From Alkalibacterium pelagium (lineage in GTDB: Bacteria; Bacillota; Bacilli; Lactobacillales; Carnobacteriaceae_A): a stretch of 64,000 nucleotides of DNA. The notes below the pieces were generated by a model that was given only the letters and a program-made list of their open reading frames with translations, was not told the DNA's origin and searched no databases. Where the stretch lies: NCBI RefSeq assembly GCF_900109325.1, contig NZ_FNZU01000002.1, forward strand, positions 236,515-300,514. Reading direction: 5' to 3'. This document shows, in pieces, positions 18,439-28,440 of the stretch. How positions within the stretch are numbered: the first letter of the stretch is position 1; the number at the start of each line of letters is the position of its first letter. A program made the translations under genes and the position numbers.

Positions 18439-19095
18439 TTAAATTAAAATGTCACTTTTTATCTTCGTTAGAACTTCATGAAGATCATGGCAGACGTCTA
18501 ATGTAAGGCTGCGAATCTCCTCATCAGGTTCAATCAGGTCCGGTACCATTACAACTGGGAAGCCTGCTGCGTTGGCAGCTTTGATCCCATTCACTGAATC
18601 TTCGAGAACTAAAACTTTGGAAAAACTCTCACCGGCGAGGCTGCTAGCCTTGATGAATATCTCAGGATGAGGTTTTGAATGCGTCACATCATCTCCACCT
18701 ATGACACCATCAAAGTAATCCAATACCTCTGCGCCTTCCAGAAGAGCTCTGACGACCTCTCTTTCAGAACTCGAAGCGACCACCATTTTGTATTCATTAT
18801 TTTTCAGATAATCAAGCAGATCGACCAGCCCTTTTTTCTTGACTGGAGGAGCCGCAAACAGAACATCTTTTAAATCTGCTGTGCTGTCAGTGATGAATCG
18901 TTCGACTTTTTCTTTATCAAATGACTGATACATCGCATTGAAAAAGTCTTTCTCACTTGCACCAATATACTTTTCATAAAACGCATAGTCAAACGGGAGG
19001 CCTATACGGTCAGCAGTCTGCTGATTGGCTTTATAATAGAGAGGTTCAGTATCGAACATCAACCCGTCCATATCAAATATGATCAGTTTACTCAT
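18439..19095 (-). CDS. HAD-superfamily phosphatase/beta-phosphoglucomutase-like hydrolase
   Basis: The 218-residue protein has HAD motif [12 protein letters not shown] (nucleophile D8, acid D10), motif II VVASSS, a lysine in HSKPHPEIF and motif [15 protein letters not shown], with an alpha-helical cap between motifs I and II. It resembles the beta-phosphoglucomutase/CbbY group; the substrate cannot be told from sequence. It overlaps the valS stop codon by 4 nt (ATGA), so it is translationally coupled to valS. Confidence 0.9.
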   Translation of the reverse strand: MSKLIIFDMDGLMFDTEPLYYKANQQTADRIGLPFDYAFYEKYIGASEKDFFNAMYQSFDKEKVERFITDSTADLKDVLFAAPPVKKKGLVDLLDYLKNNEYKMVVASSSEREVVRALLEGAEVLDYFDGVIGGDDVTHSKPHPEIFIKASSLAGESFSKVLVLEDSVNGIKAANAAGFPVVMVPDLIEPDEEIRSLTLDVCHDLHEVLTKIKSDILI

Positions 19096-21743
19096 CGGTT
19101 ATCCTCTTCTATCTCTATCATTTTCGCCAATTGTCGAGTGACAGAATCAAATTTTTCCTGATATTCTCTTCCTTTAGACCGCTCTTCTTCCACGATGCTT
19201 TCTGGAGCATTCTGGACAAATTTTTCATTAGCCAGTTTCTTCTCCACTCGAGTAATTTCACTTTGCCATTTGGACTGCTCTTTTTCCAGACGTTTGATTT
19301 CTTCTTTGAAGTCGACTAGTCCAGCAAGCGGGATGAACACTTCTGCGCCAGTTACTACAGCTACTTTGACTTCTTCCGGCACATCAACTGCCAGTTCTAT
19401 GACCAGCTGATCAGGATTACAGAATCGTCTGATGAATGATTCATTTTCTTTCAAGAAAGCTTCTTCTTTGTCTCCTTTTGTTCTGATCAGCAAATCAATC
19501 GTTTTGGACAGAGGTCTGTCAGCTTCCGAACGAATCGTTCTGACGGCCCTGATCAGTTCGATCAGCATGTCCATATTTTCTATAGCATCCTGGTCTTCAA
19601 ATTCAGTACGAGTCACAGGATATTCCGCAGTCACAATAGATTCTCCTGAATGAGGGATGTGAGACCAGATTTCTTCAGTTACAAATGGCATGATCGGATG
19701 AAGCAGACGCAGTGTCTGATCCAGAACATGTACAAGAACAGACTTGGCAGACTGCTTCTGTTCTTCCGTTCCTTGCGTCAGGACTTCTTTACTCATTTCA
19801 ATATACCAGTCACAGTAATCGTCCCATATAAATTTATACAACTGACGACCAGCTTCACCGAATTCAAACTTTTCAAACAGGTCGGTCACTTGTCTGACTG
19901 TTTCATTAAGACGAGCAAGGATCCATTTATCTGCAATTGATTTTTCCATAGTCAGATCGATTTCTTCAACTGAAAAGTCACCCAGGTTCATGATGACATA
20001 CCTGCTTGCATTCCAGATTTTATTGATGAAGTTCCATGACGCATCCATTTTTTCATAACTGAAGCGGACATCCTGGCCAGGAGCAGATCCGTTGGAAAGG
20101 AACCATCTCAGTGCATCCGCACCATACTTGTCGATGACTTCCATAGGATCGATTCCGTTTCCTAAAGACTTACTCATCTTTCTGCCCTGCTCGTCTCTTA
20201 TCAGACCATGCATCAGAACATGTTTGAACGGCGCTTTGCCTGTAAACTCAAGACTCTGGAAAATCATTCGGCTGACCCAGAAGAAGATAATGTCATAACC
20301 TGTTACTAGCGTACTCGTTGGGAAGTATTTTTTAAAGTCGCTGCTTTCCTCGTCAGGCCATCCCATAGTAGAGAAAGGCCAGAGTGCTGAACTGAACCAG
20401 GTATCCAGCACATCATTATCCTGAGTCCATTTTTCCGGATCAGAAGGTGCTGATTCTCCTACATAGACTTCACCAGTATCGTTGTGATACCAGGCCGGTA
20501 TACGATGTCCCCACCAGAGTTGTCTTGAAATGACCCAGTCGTGAACATTTTCCATCCAGCTGTTAAATGTCTTCTCAAAACGTTCTGGTACGAAATTGAC
20601 TTTATCGTCTGTCAGCTGGTTAGCCAGAGCTTTATCAGACAAGTGATCCATCTTGACAAACCATTGAGTCGATAGTCTCGGCTCTACAATGACACCTGTA
20701 CGTTCTGAATGACCAACGCTGTGCTGCATGTCTTCTATCTTGATAAGATAGCCTTCTTCTTTAAGATCACTGACCAGAGCTTTTCGTGCTTCGAACCGGT
20801 CCATCCCTTCATATTTCCCTGCCAGGGTATTCATTGATCCATCATTGTTCATCACATTGATTTGTTTCAGATCATGTCGCTGACCGATTTCAAAGTCATT
20901 CGGGTCATGTGCGGGGGTGATTTTAACGACTCCTGTACCAAATTCCATATCGACATAGTCATCAGCTATGACATCCAGTTCCCTGTTTAAAATAGGAAGC
21001 AGGACTTTCTTTCCAATCAGGTGCTGATACCTCTCATCATCAGGATGAACAGCTACAGCCGTATCTCCAAGCATTGTTTCCGGTCGGGTCGTAGCTATTT
21101 CCACTGACTCCTCGCTGTCCACTATCGGATAACTGATATGGTAGAAGGCACCATTGACTTCTTTGTGCTCGACTTCAATGTCTGAAAGAGCCGTCTGTGC
21201 TTTAGGGTCCCAGTTGATAATGTACTCTCCACGGTAAATCAGGCCTTTATTATATAAATCGACAAAGACTTTATTGACTGCCTTATTCAGTCCTTCATCG
21301 AGGGTGAATCGTTCTCTTGAATAATCGACTGAAATACCGACTTTAGCCCACTGATCACGAATATTACCCGCGTATTCTTCTTTCCAGTCCCATACTTTTT
21401 CAAGAAACTTTTCTCTTCCCAGATCGTGACGGGAAATGTTCTGCTCAGCCAGCTTCTCTTCTACTTTGGCCTGAGTTGCGATTCCGGCATGGTCCATACC
21501 TGGAAGCCACAAAGTATCATACCCCTGCATACGCTTCTGTCTGATAATGATATCCTGAAGTGTCGTATCCCATGCATGCCCCAAGTGAAGTTTCCCTGTT
21601 ACGTTTGGAGGCGGAATGACAACAGAATACGGCTCTGTTCCCTTTTCATTTGGCTTGAACAGATCTTTATCCAGCCATTCCTGATATTTCCCTGCTTCTA
21701 CGGCAGTTGGATCATATTTCGTTGACATATTATTTTCTTCCAT
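19092..21743 (-). CDS. valS: Valyl-tRNA synthetase
   Basis: ValS charges tRNA(Val). The 883-residue class I synthetase has the HIGH-type motif LHLGHAWD, the KMSKS motif ([14 protein letters not shown]), an editing (CP1) domain with [19 protein letters not shown], and a C-terminal coiled coil (about 810-880). I chose the ATG at 21743 ([16 protein letters not shown]) because GAGGTG lies about 6 nt upstream; the longer frame would run into the T-box terminator. A T-box riboswitch precedes it. Confidence 0.97.
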   Translation of the reverse strand: MEENNMSTKYDPTAVEAGKYQEWLDKDLFKPNEKGTEPYSVVIPPPNVTGKLHLGHAWDTTLQDIIIRQKRMQGYDTLWLPGMDHAGIATQAKVEEKLAEQNISRHDLGREKFLEKVWDWKEEYAGNIRDQWAKVGISVDYSRERFTLDEGLNKAVNKVFVDLYNKGLIYRGEYIINWDPKAQTALSDIEVEHKEVNGAFYHISYPIVDSEESVEIATTRPETMLGDTAVAVHPDDERYQHLIGKKVLLPILNRELDVIADDYVDMEFGTGVVKITPAHDPNDFEIGQRHDLKQINVMNNDGSMNTLAGKYEGMDRFEARKALVSDLKEEGYLIKIEDMQHSVGHSERTGVIVEPRLSTQWFVKMDHLSDKALANQLTDDKVNFVPERFEKTFNSWMENVHDWVISRQLWWGHRIPAWYHNDTGEVYVGESAPSDPEKWTQDNDVLDTWFSSALWPFSTMGWPDEESSDFKKYFPTSTLVTGYDIIFFWVSRMIFQSLEFTGKAPFKHVLMHGLIRDEQGRKMSKSLGNGIDPMEVIDKYGADALRWFLSNGSAPGQDVRFSYEKMDASWNFINKIWNASRYVIMNLGDFSVEEIDLTMEKSIADKWILARLNETVRQVTDLFEKFEFGEAGRQLYKFIWDDYCDWYIEMSKEVLTQGTEEQKQSAKSVLVHVLDQTLRLLHPIMPFVTEEIWSHIPHSGESIVTAEYPVTRTEFEDQDAIENMDMLIELIRAVRTIRSEADRPLSKTIDLLIRTKGDKEEAFLKENESFIRRFCNPDQLVIELAVDVPEEVKVAVVTGAEVFIPLAGLVDFKEEIKRLEKEQSKWQSEITRVEKKLANEKFVQNAPESIVEEERSKGREYQEKFDSVTRQLAKMIEIEEDNR

Positions 21744-21775
21744 TTTATGCACCTCATTTATTTTAATTATCAAAA

Positions 21776-22005
21776 AAAGCACTCATCCTAAATTACTTAG
21801 GACGAATGCTTCGCGGTACCACCTATATTACTACAGAATATTCCGGTTGATCCGATATATGCTGTAATCTCTCTAGACAGTATTACTGGTCTGTCATCCC
21901 ATCCACGAGTACTGTTTATTTCCTCGTAAAAGCTCCCAAGCTACTTCGTGATCGTCTTCATCAGGGATTTCCAGCTGACACCCATTCTCTGAGATGATTC
22001 GGATC
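21776..22005 (-). promoter_or_regulatory. T-box riboswitch controlling valS (specifier GUA)
   Basis: On the minus strand the leader has the loop-E sequence GAGTAATGATC, a long Stem I, the specifier-loop segment GAA-GTA-GC (reading valine codon GUA), and the T-box core TAGGTGGTACCGCG at 21812-21825. The core is followed by a terminator hairpin made from GCATTCGTCCTAA and TTAGGATGAGTGC with a T7 tail. Uncharged tRNA(Val) should pair with the specifier and the UGGU bulge to allow read-through into valS. Confidence 0.92.
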
Positions 22006-22048
22006 ATTACTCCTCTTGTTCTATGCTATTTAATATTCTATTTTTGAG

Positions 22049-22552
22049 TTAATTCAGTTCTGCTTCTTCATGTCTTGCTGCTGACAAAGCTTCTTCATAG
22101 TTAGGATCTTCTGCCATTTCTTTCACCACTTCACGGTAGACGATCTGGCCGTTTCTATTGATGACAAAGACTGTCCGAGCCATTTTGTCTATCTCTTCAA
22201 TGTAAAGACCATAGCCTTTTGCAAATGATCGGTCACTGTCATGAAGAATATCTGAAGACAGCACTTTAGATTCTGCCCATTTGGTCTGCTGCTCTAAAGT
22301 ATTTGTCGATATGGAAATGATCCGTGTATTCTTCAGATCTTCAGCTTTATCATTGAAGGTATTCGTCTGTCTGGAACACGTGCTTGTTTCAATATCCGGA
22401 ACCGTACTGATGATCAGCACATCTCCTTTGTAATCTGACAAGCTGACCGTTTCTTCATTCAGATTCTTAGCCGTAAAGGAAGGCGCATCGTCTCCTACTT
22501 GAGGGGGTTGAGCGTTTGTCTGGAATTTTTTACCTTTTAAAGTTACATCCAT
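22049..22552 (-). CDS. tpx: Thiol peroxidase (Tpx-type peroxiredoxin) lacking the resolving cysteine
   Basis: Tpx reduces peroxides in the cytoplasm. The 167-residue protein has the thioredoxin-fold segments VGDDAPSFT and ISTVPDIETSTCSRQT, giving one peroxidatic cysteine. The usual resolving cysteine, found in FA..RWC-type segments of the alpha-3 helix, is replaced in LEQQTKWAESKV, and no other cysteine is present. The enzyme is therefore predicted to be one-Cys and to need another thiol. I chose the ATG at 22552 because AAAGGAAGG lies just upstream. It follows thiI by about 70 nt. Confidence 0.88.
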   Translation of the reverse strand: MDVTLKGKKFQTNAQPPQVGDDAPSFTAKNLNEETVSLSDYKGDVLIISTVPDIETSTCSRQTNTFNDKAEDLKNTRIISISTNTLEQQTKWAESKVLSSDILHDSDRSFAKGYGLYIEEIDKMARTVFVINRNGQIVYREVVKEMAEDPNYEEALSAARHEEAELN

Positions 22553-22620
22553 GTTTTTTCCTTCTTTCCTGTCGTTTAAGTCTAGTGTACGTTTCATCAG
22601 AGCCGAATGCAACCAAAAGA

Positions 22621-23838
22621 TCAGAAAAGCGAATCAAATGCATCTTCATTTGACTGCTCAGAATCGGAATGTTTACCTATCACGGTATCAACTATGCCGT
22701 CCAGTGCACGCTGCATCATCCCTTCGATATCCAGCTCCTCTTCCAGTTCCCTGACCTTGTGCAGTCTTGGTTTGGTCTTAGGACGTGAAGGGGCAAAGAC
22801 CGTGCAGCAGTCTTCATAAGGCTGAACCGCCAGATCAAAGGTATCGATATCCTGTGCAATTTTAATGATGTCGTTCTTGTCCATTGAAATCAGTGGTCTT
22901 AGAACAGGGGTATTGGTTACTTCATTTATAGCTGTCATGCTTTCTAGAGTCTGAGAAGCGACTTGGCCGAGCGACTCGCCGTTGATTATTGCCAGCCCGT
23001 TTCTATGTCCTCTGATCGCATCAGTCAGCCTCAGCATCATTCGTCTCGTGATCGTCATTGAATAGGCTTCAGGTATCACTTTCTTTATTTCTTCCTGAAT
23101 TTCAGTAAAGGGAACTTCCAGGAAGGTGACGTCTCCTCCAAAGCGTGCAATTTTGGCAGTGAGGTCTTTAGCTTTCTTAAGTGCTTGCGGACTAGTATAA
23201 GGCGGGCTGTGAAAATGAACAGCTTCTATAGACATGCCTCGTTTCATAGACAGGTATCCTGCTACAGGAGAATCGATCCCCCCTGACAGCATAAGCATGC
23301 CTTTTCCACTTGTTCCTACTGGAAGTCCTCCTGCACCGGACAGAGTATCGACAGAGATGAATATCCCATCTTTTCGTACCTCTACCCTGACAGTTACATC
23401 GGGATTTTTCATTTTTACTGATACCGGCTGAACTGCTTTTTCAACTTCTGTTCCAAGCAGACGGTTCATTTCATTCGTGTCATATTTAAAGTCGTGGTCA
23501 GCTCTTCTGGTCATGATCTTGAAGGTCATATTTTCTGTAAACTGTTGCTTAACTAGGTGAACAACGGCTTTCTTAGCTTCTTCCAGCGTTTTTTCTACTT
23601 TAACGACAGGTGAAAATGACTGAATACCGAACACATCCTTGAGTTCAGCCATCACTGCATCAGCATCTTCCTCATTAAGATCAATATGCATCCTGTCCCT
23701 GTTTGAACTGATTTTGACCGTGTTGAACTGACGAAGATGTGTCCGAACATTTCTGTGCAGCTTCTTGATGAAAAATTTTCTGTTCTTTCCTTTTGTAGAC
23801 AGCTCGCCGTAACGAACCAGAATTTCTGTAATCTGCAT
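22621..23838 (-). CDS. thiI: tRNA 4-thiouridine synthetase ThiI (rhodanese-less)
   Basis: ThiI adenylates U8 of tRNA and inserts sulfur to form s4U. The 405-residue protein has an N-terminal ferredoxin-like region, a THUMP domain (about 60-165) and a PP-loop domain with [13 protein letters not shown]. It ends near residue 405 without the rhodanese domain of the E. coli enzyme, as is usual in Gram-positives. There the paired cysteine desulfurase (NifZ) delivers sulfur directly. The gene for such a partner lies 10 nt upstream. Confidence 0.95.
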   Translation of the reverse strand: MQITEILVRYGELSTKGKNRKFFIKKLHRNVRTHLRQFNTVKISSNRDRMHIDLNEEDADAVMAELKDVFGIQSFSPVVKVEKTLEEAKKAVVHLVKQQFTENMTFKIMTRRADHDFKYDTNEMNRLLGTEVEKAVQPVSVKMKNPDVTVRVEVRKDGIFISVDTLSGAGGLPVGTSGKGMLMLSGGIDSPVAGYLSMKRGMSIEAVHFHSPPYTSPQALKKAKDLTAKIARFGGDVTFLEVPFTEIQEEIKKVIPEAYSMTITRRMMLRLTDAIRGHRNGLAIINGESLGQVASQTLESMTAINEVTNTPVLRPLISMDKNDIIKIAQDIDTFDLAVQPYEDCCTVFAPSRPKTKPRLHKVRELEEELDIEGMMQRALDGIVDTVIGKHSDSEQSNEDAFDSLF

Positions 23839-23848
23839 AACGCTCTCC

Positions 23849-24985
23849 TTAATTTATATCTCTCATCTGCTCATGTATTAAATTGAACTGGTTTTTAAAT
23901 TCCTGGACTTCCTCATTCGAATTCAGATGACTCAGGCTGATTCTGACGGCTGATTCTGCCTCTTCTTTAGAATAGCCCATGTCCAGCACTGTTGGCGTTT
24001 TTGTCTTCCTTCTGCTGGAACATGCACTAGTCGTCGATACGATGATTCCCTGCTTTTCCAGTGCATGGACAATGACTTCGCCGCGTATCCGGTTCATTCC
24101 AAAACAGATTATATGCGGTGCACTTCCATCTGGAGTAAAAACAGTTACTTTCTCCAATTTAGTCAGGTAGTCAGTCAGCTCGTTCTTCAAATTAAACAAT
24201 TTATTTCTTTTAGCCGTGCTGTCTTCCAAAAGCAGCCTCAGCGCTTTCGCCATGGCAATATTCCCTGGCACATTTTCTGTTCCGCTTCGTTTTCCTTTTT
24301 CCTGGCCCCCTCCACTCATCAGGGGAGCAAGTTTTCTGCCTTTTTTCAGATAAATGAAGCCGGTCCCTTTCGGCGCGTGGAATTTATGACCGGAAAAGAC
24401 TGCGATATCTATTCTTGATCCGGCCAAGTCAAGATCAATTTTGCCGACTGCCTGTACTGCATCTACATGAAAATGGATAGATGGATGGGACTCAAGTATC
24501 TCGCTGATTTTTCTCAGTGGCTGTATGCTGCCCATTTCATTGTTGACAGCCATTATGGATACAAGAACCGTATCTTTTCTAATAGCCTGCTTTAGTTCAT
24601 CCAAATCGATCTGACCTTTCTCATCTACAGAAAGGTACGTCACTTCCCAGCCCATTTGTTCCAGCTGCTCCAAGGATTTAATTACTGCTGGATGCTCGAT
24701 AGCTGTAGAGATAATGTGCTTCCCGTAAGCCATCTTTTCGATCGCTGTTCCTTTTATTGCCCAGTTATCTCCTTCAGTGCCACCGCTGGTAAAAAAGATT
24801 TCTTCGGATTCGACTTGCAGCAGCTCGGCTACCTGCATACGGGACCGTTTCAGCAGACTGCTGGTCTCTTCTCCCATAACATGCAGACTGGACGGGTTAC
24901 CGTAGTATCGTTTGCTTGCTTCCAGATAGGACTCGAGAACTGAATCATTAATTTTAGTTGTAGCTGAATTATCAAAGTATATCAT
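23849..24985 (-). CDS. Cysteine desulfurase (NifZ-like), sulfur donor for ThiI
   Basis: The 378-residue PLP enzyme has the PLP lysine in [10 protein letters not shown] (K201) and the active-site cysteine in [11 protein letters not shown] (C322), with [10 protein letters not shown] at about 172-181. Being cotranscribed with thiI, it matches NifZ of Bacillus, which supplies persulfide sulfur for s4U8. Its active-site loop ([11 protein letters not shown]) differs from that of the mnmA-linked desulfurase (ACSAGNVDPSP), which supports separate partners. Confidence 0.93.
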   Translation of the reverse strand: MIYFDNSATTKINDSVLESYLEASKRYYGNPSSLHVMGEETSSLLKRSRMQVAELLQVESEEIFFTSGGTEGDNWAIKGTAIEKMAYGKHIISTAIEHPAVIKSLEQLEQMGWEVTYLSVDEKGQIDLDELKQAIRKDTVLVSIMAVNNEMGSIQPLRKISEILESHPSIHFHVDAVQAVGKIDLDLAGSRIDIAVFSGHKFHAPKGTGFIYLKKGRKLAPLMSGGGQEKGKRSGTENVPGNIAMAKALRLLLEDSTAKRNKLFNLKNELTDYLTKLEKVTVFTPDGSAPHIICFGMNRIRGEVIVHALEKQGIIVSTTSACSSRRKTKTPTVLDMGYSKEEAESAVRISLSHLNSNEEVQEFKNQFNLIHEQMRDIN

Positions 24986-25025
24986 GTCAAAACCTCTCTA
25001 TGCCGTTCATATACAAACTTTTACT

Positions 25026-25053
25026 ATTATATCAGATTTTTTTGCTTCTTCAA
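25026..25053 (-). promoter_or_regulatory. Predicted promoter of the nifZ-like/thiI operon
   Basis: TTGAAG (25048-25053) and TATAAT (25026-25031) are separated by 16 bp on the minus strand, about 40 nt before the start codon. Confidence 0.65.
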
Positions 25054-25092
25054 GCCTTGGACTGGTGTATTATTCGCAGTATACTGACCGTG

Positions 25093-25118
25093 AAAAAAGC
25101 CAGTACTAGACTGGCTTT
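25093..25118 (-). terminator. Terminator after ezrA
   Basis: AAAGCCAGT pairs with ACTGGCTTT around a 5-nt loop, with a T-tract on the minus strand. Confidence 0.85.
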
Positions 25119-25134
25119 ATCCGTAAATTAAGTT

Positions 25135-26853
25135 TTAATCATACGATTTATCTTTTTTATACTCTTCAGATAGGGTCTGATATGCACCAGGCTCAATTGA
25201 TTCCAGTTTTTCTCTGACCATTTTCAGGGCTGTATGATAATCATATTCATCCAGAAAGAGTGATTCACTATACTTGATTGTCTCGATCACTTCTGGATGC
25301 TCATCCTTATATCTGTATAGACGCTGACTGGTCAGTTCTGTCAGGAGAGCCTCATCGACGATCGCATCAGTCTGATCGGCCAGCGACTCGATATCGTCTT
25401 CACACATTTTATGAAGAGATAAAACGTCCTTCAAATTGAGACGAGGTCTGGCAAGCTCTCTGGATAAAGATTCCAGGTGGTCTGTCGTATAGAAAAAGAG
25501 ATCTAGAAATGCTTTCGACAAACCAGGAAGATGTTTACTTTCAATGTATCGTTTCATTTCCCTTAAGGCCATTTCCATTTCTTCAATATCATTTTTGATC
25601 TGTAATTCTTTTTCTCTATACGAATAGAGTTGTTTCGACATTTTCTGGTAAGCCTGGGATAGGTTCTCCAGCTGCTCGAAGCTCCTTTCGAGCAACTCTT
25701 CTGCAGTTGAGTACGGCACACGCTCTTCTGCCAAATCTGCCTCTACCTCACTGATCAGTTTTACTTGTTCTTTAAGTGTAGCATTCATTTCTTTATACTG
25801 GCCTTCTTCATTCTGATAGAGGGTATAGCTCTGGTTGATCCGGTCAAGTTCAAAGCCCATTTCACGATTCTGATCCTGAACGTATAATATAATCTTCTTC
25901 AGTTTCTTGATTAAGGTGTTTACCGATGCCTTGGCTTCAATTTCAGTTTCCATAAGATCGTATAAGTCATTGATCTGTATTTCGACCGCTTCACTTTGAG
26001 AATCTGCTTTTTCCATATCCAGTTCTTCAACATGAGATTTCAGTTCAATGATCTCCTTTTCGAGTCGAGCCAGTTTGTTATCCATTTCATTTGACTCTGG
26101 AAAGAGGTAACCTTGTTCAGTCAAAGTGCTGTACCCTTCAACTATTTCTTCTCTCTGTTTAACGTAGGACGTATTAATCGTCTTGATCAGTTCAGGGATA
26201 CGGCTCATCAGCTTTTCCATTCCGGACATATCTTTATCTAGTTTGGATACAACCAGCTTAGCTTCTTCGTGATCTCCTGATGCTGTCAGATCAGAAAAGG
26301 ATGTAAACTTAGATTCAACTTCACCCAGTTTATCCTCCAGGTTATTGATGCTGTCGCCAAATGTAAAACTGTTCGCCAGCAGTTCTTTCCTGATTTTGTG
26401 ATACCTTTTCTTGATAGCATCGACTTTTTTCAGATTGGCTTCTTCCCGCTGCAGCAGTTCATCGATCGTACTCACGATCTGCTTGACATCTTCTTCAATA
26501 GATTGTAGAGATTCTTCAGCTTTGCTCTGATAACTCGATGCCTGCTTGAACCTGTAACGGTCTGTAGCTTGTTCGGCATCAAATAAACACGCCTCAACTT
26601 CAGGCAGGCGTTCATCATTGATCATGTTCACTTTGCTGACAGCCATTTCAGCGGATGCTTTAGACTGACCGCTTATCGCCATTTTTTCAAGCTTTTCTGC
26701 TTTTTCATTAGGCAGATGACTGAGTACGTCCTTTTTCTTGTGATCCAGTCGGTCGATATCAGTATAATGTGTTTTCTTGAGATAATATGTACTGAAATAC
26801 ACTATCACTGCAAGTATGACGATGCTGATCGCTACGACAATTTCGATTGTCAT
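25135..26853 (-). CDS. ezrA: Septation ring formation regulator EzrA
   Basis: EzrA is a membrane-anchored spectrin-like protein that acts on FtsZ dynamics in Gram-positives. The 572-residue protein has one N-terminal membrane segment (about residues 3-23) and then long coiled coils rich in E, K and L to the C-terminus. Length and topology match EzrA, and DHKKKDVLSHLPNEKAEKL after the membrane segment is typical. It is monocistronic, with a terminator downstream, and divergent from the fRMsr gene. Confidence 0.93.
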   Translation of the reverse strand: MTIEIVVAISIVILAVIVYFSTYYLKKTHYTDIDRLDHKKKDVLSHLPNEKAEKLEKMAISGQSKASAEMAVSKVNMINDERLPEVEACLFDAEQATDRYRFKQASSYQSKAEESLQSIEEDVKQIVSTIDELLQREEANLKKVDAIKKRYHKIRKELLANSFTFGDSINNLEDKLGEVESKFTSFSDLTASGDHEEAKLVVSKLDKDMSGMEKLMSRIPELIKTINTSYVKQREEIVEGYSTLTEQGYLFPESNEMDNKLARLEKEIIELKSHVEELDMEKADSQSEAVEIQINDLYDLMETEIEAKASVNTLIKKLKKIILYVQDQNREMGFELDRINQSYTLYQNEEGQYKEMNATLKEQVKLISEVEADLAEERVPYSTAEELLERSFEQLENLSQAYQKMSKQLYSYREKELQIKNDIEEMEMALREMKRYIESKHLPGLSKAFLDLFFYTTDHLESLSRELARPRLNLKDVLSLHKMCEDDIESLADQTDAIVDEALLTELTSQRLYRYKDEHPEVIETIKYSESLFLDEYDYHTALKMVREKLESIEPGAYQTLSEEYKKDKSYD

Positions 26854-26985
26854 TTTATTCCCTCCAGCAGTAGATACGAGAGTCTACCCTTGTTCTCTTT
26901 TATATAGTATATCAAACTTAGATCAATTATGTTATACTAGCAAGCAAATTCTATAAAATAATCATAGCAGTGAAAGGAAAGAATC

Positions 26986-27444
26986 ATGGGAAAAGAACTG
27001 AATTATATGATAAACAAGCAGCTTCAGGCTGTTCTGGCAGATGAGCCTAACCTGATAGCCAATCTCAGCAATGCATCTGCTCTGCTTTTTGATCACTTGA
27101 CAGACGTAAACTGGGCTGGCTTCTACTTGTGGGACACAACTGATCAGGAACTCGTCCTGGGTCCTTTTCAGGGTAAAGTAGCTTGCGTTCGAATAAAGGA
27201 CGGCAGCGGAGTATGCGGCACGGCATTTAAGAACGAAGAAACAATTGTCGTTCCTGATGTTCATCAGTTTCCAGGTCATATTGCCTGTGATGCAGCCAGT
27301 GAATCTGAAATCGTTGTTCCGCTTATTAAAGATGGCAGAAAGATTGGTGTGCTCGATATCGATGCACCGATTAAGAACCGCTTCTCACAAGACGATAAAA
27401 AGATGCTGGAAGAGTTCTGTGCTGTGCTCCTTGAAGCCATTTAA
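26986..27444 (+). CDS. Free methionine-(R)-sulfoxide reductase (GAF-domain fRMsr)
   Basis: The enzyme reduces free methionine-R-sulfoxide. The 152-residue GAF protein carries the family signature: NWAGFYLW, GPFQGKVACVRI (C67), GSGVCGTAF (C77), VPDVHQFPGHIACDAAS (C101) and SEIVVPL, so the three redox cysteines are present. AAAGGAAAG precedes the ATG. It is divergent from ezrA, as ytsP is near ezrA in Bacillus, and shares a bidirectional terminator with rpsD. Confidence 0.94.
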   Translation: MGKELNYMINKQLQAVLADEPNLIANLSNASALLFDHLTDVNWAGFYLWDTTDQELVLGPFQGKVACVRIKDGSGVCGTAFKNEETIVVPDVHQFPGHIACDAASESEIVVPLIKDGRKIGVLDIDAPIKNRFSQDDKKMLEEFCAVLLEAI

Positions 27445-27467
27445 ATCTGTTTCAACTAGTCAAACTA

Positions 27468-27505
27468 AAAAAGCCTTCTGTCGATTTAATGACAGAAGGC
27501 TTTTT
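27468..27505. terminator. Bidirectional terminator between convergent fRMsr and rpsD
   Basis: AAAAAGCCTTCTGTC and GACAGAAGGCTTTTT form a 15-bp stem with T-runs in both directions. Confidence 0.9.
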
Positions 27506-27523
27506 AATACTATTAAAATCGGA

Positions 27524-28129
27524 TTATCTGTTGTAGTACTCAACGATAAACGCTTCATCGATTTCAGCAGGCATTTCTTCACGTAGTGGTAGACGTGTAA
27601 GAGATCCTTCCAGCTTTTCGTCGTCGAAAGTAATGAAATCCGGACGACCAAAGATAGATTCAACTGATTCTTTGATGATTTTAAGGTCTTTAGATTTTTC
27701 ACGAACACCGACTACATCTCCAACTGATACGTGGAATGATGGAATATCGACACGTTTGCCGTTTACAGTGATGTGACCGTGGTTTACAAGCTGACGAGCC
27801 TGACGACGAGTAGTCGCAAGACCAAGTCTGTAAACAACGTTATCTAGACGCTGCTCAAGAAGCACCATGAAGTTGACACCGTGCTTACCTTCACGAATTT
27901 TACCTGCTTTAGTGAACAAGTTGAAGAATTGACGTTCGTTCAACCCGTACATGTAACGTAGTTTCTGTTTTTCTTTTAACTGTAGGCCGTATTCAGATAA
28001 TTTGATACGCGCAGTAGGTCCGTGCTGACCTGGTGCATATGGACGTCTTGCCAGTTCTTTTCCGCTACCGGTTAAAGAGATGCCTAAACGTCTTGATTTT
28101 TTCCATGATGGTCCAGTATATCTTGCCAT
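27524..28129 (-). CDS. rpsD: 30S ribosomal protein S4
   Basis: S4 nucleates 30S assembly by binding 16S rRNA. The 201-residue protein begins [16 protein letters not shown] and holds the S4 RNA-binding domain (about 91-155, [31 protein letters not shown]). In the low-GC Gram-positives rpsD is a single gene controlled by its own leader. Here a good promoter and a roughly 205-nt leader lie upstream, so feedback control by S4 is likely. Confidence 0.97.
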   Translation of the reverse strand: MARYTGPSWKKSRRLGISLTGSGKELARRPYAPGQHGPTARIKLSEYGLQLKEKQKLRYMYGLNERQFFNLFTKAGKIREGKHGVNFMVLLEQRLDNVVYRLGLATTRRQARQLVNHGHITVNGKRVDIPSFHVSVGDVVGVREKSKDLKIIKESVESIFGRPDFITFDDEKLEGSLTRLPLREEMPAEIDEAFIVEYYNR

Positions 28130-28334
28130 TTTGGGATTCCTCCATTTAATTAGTTGTCAGTTTTATTCAAAAACTGCAATGGAGTAAAATAACGAATGGA
28201 AGCTCAGTAATACGTGCAGTTTCTTTTCAATCTTCACCAATTGCAGCCGCTGGTTACACAATTGCACTCATATGAGTCATATGGCAAGAAACTGTTGACG
28301 CGGTTACCACTTCCCGCTGCGATATTTTACACAA
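28130..28334 (-). promoter_or_regulatory. S4 leader (autoregulatory RNA of rpsD)
   Basis: The roughly 205 nt between the predicted transcription start and the rpsD ATG have no reading frame. They contain complementary blocks, such as AACTGCA near 28223 and TGCAGTT near 28176, that could form a pseudoknot-type leader. The assignment to the Firmicutes S4 leader family is from position and length; the structure was not computed. Confidence 0.6.
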
Positions 28335-28339
28335 AGGTC

Positions 28340-28368
28340 AGTATACCGATAACCCCGCAGGAAGTCAA
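28340..28368 (-). promoter_or_regulatory. rpsD promoter
   Basis: TTGACT (28363-28368) and TATACT (28340-28345) are separated by exactly 17 bp on the minus strand. Confidence 0.8.
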
Positions 28369-28390
28369 GGAATTATGGATATTTGGACAA

Positions 28391-28417
28391 AATAAAAACC
28401 GGGGTCATTGGCCCCGG
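28391..28417 (-). terminator. Terminator after the baeRF-type gene
   Basis: CCGGGG pairs with CCCCGG on the minus strand, followed by TTTTTATTTT. Confidence 0.85.
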
Positions 28418-28440
28418 CCTTTACCATTGTTTTGGTTGGA

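Noticed and set aside
21744..21782. Longer N-terminus for ValS
   Set aside because: The extension would lie in the T-box terminator region and lacks a ribosome binding site; the ATG at 21743 has GAGGTG upstream.
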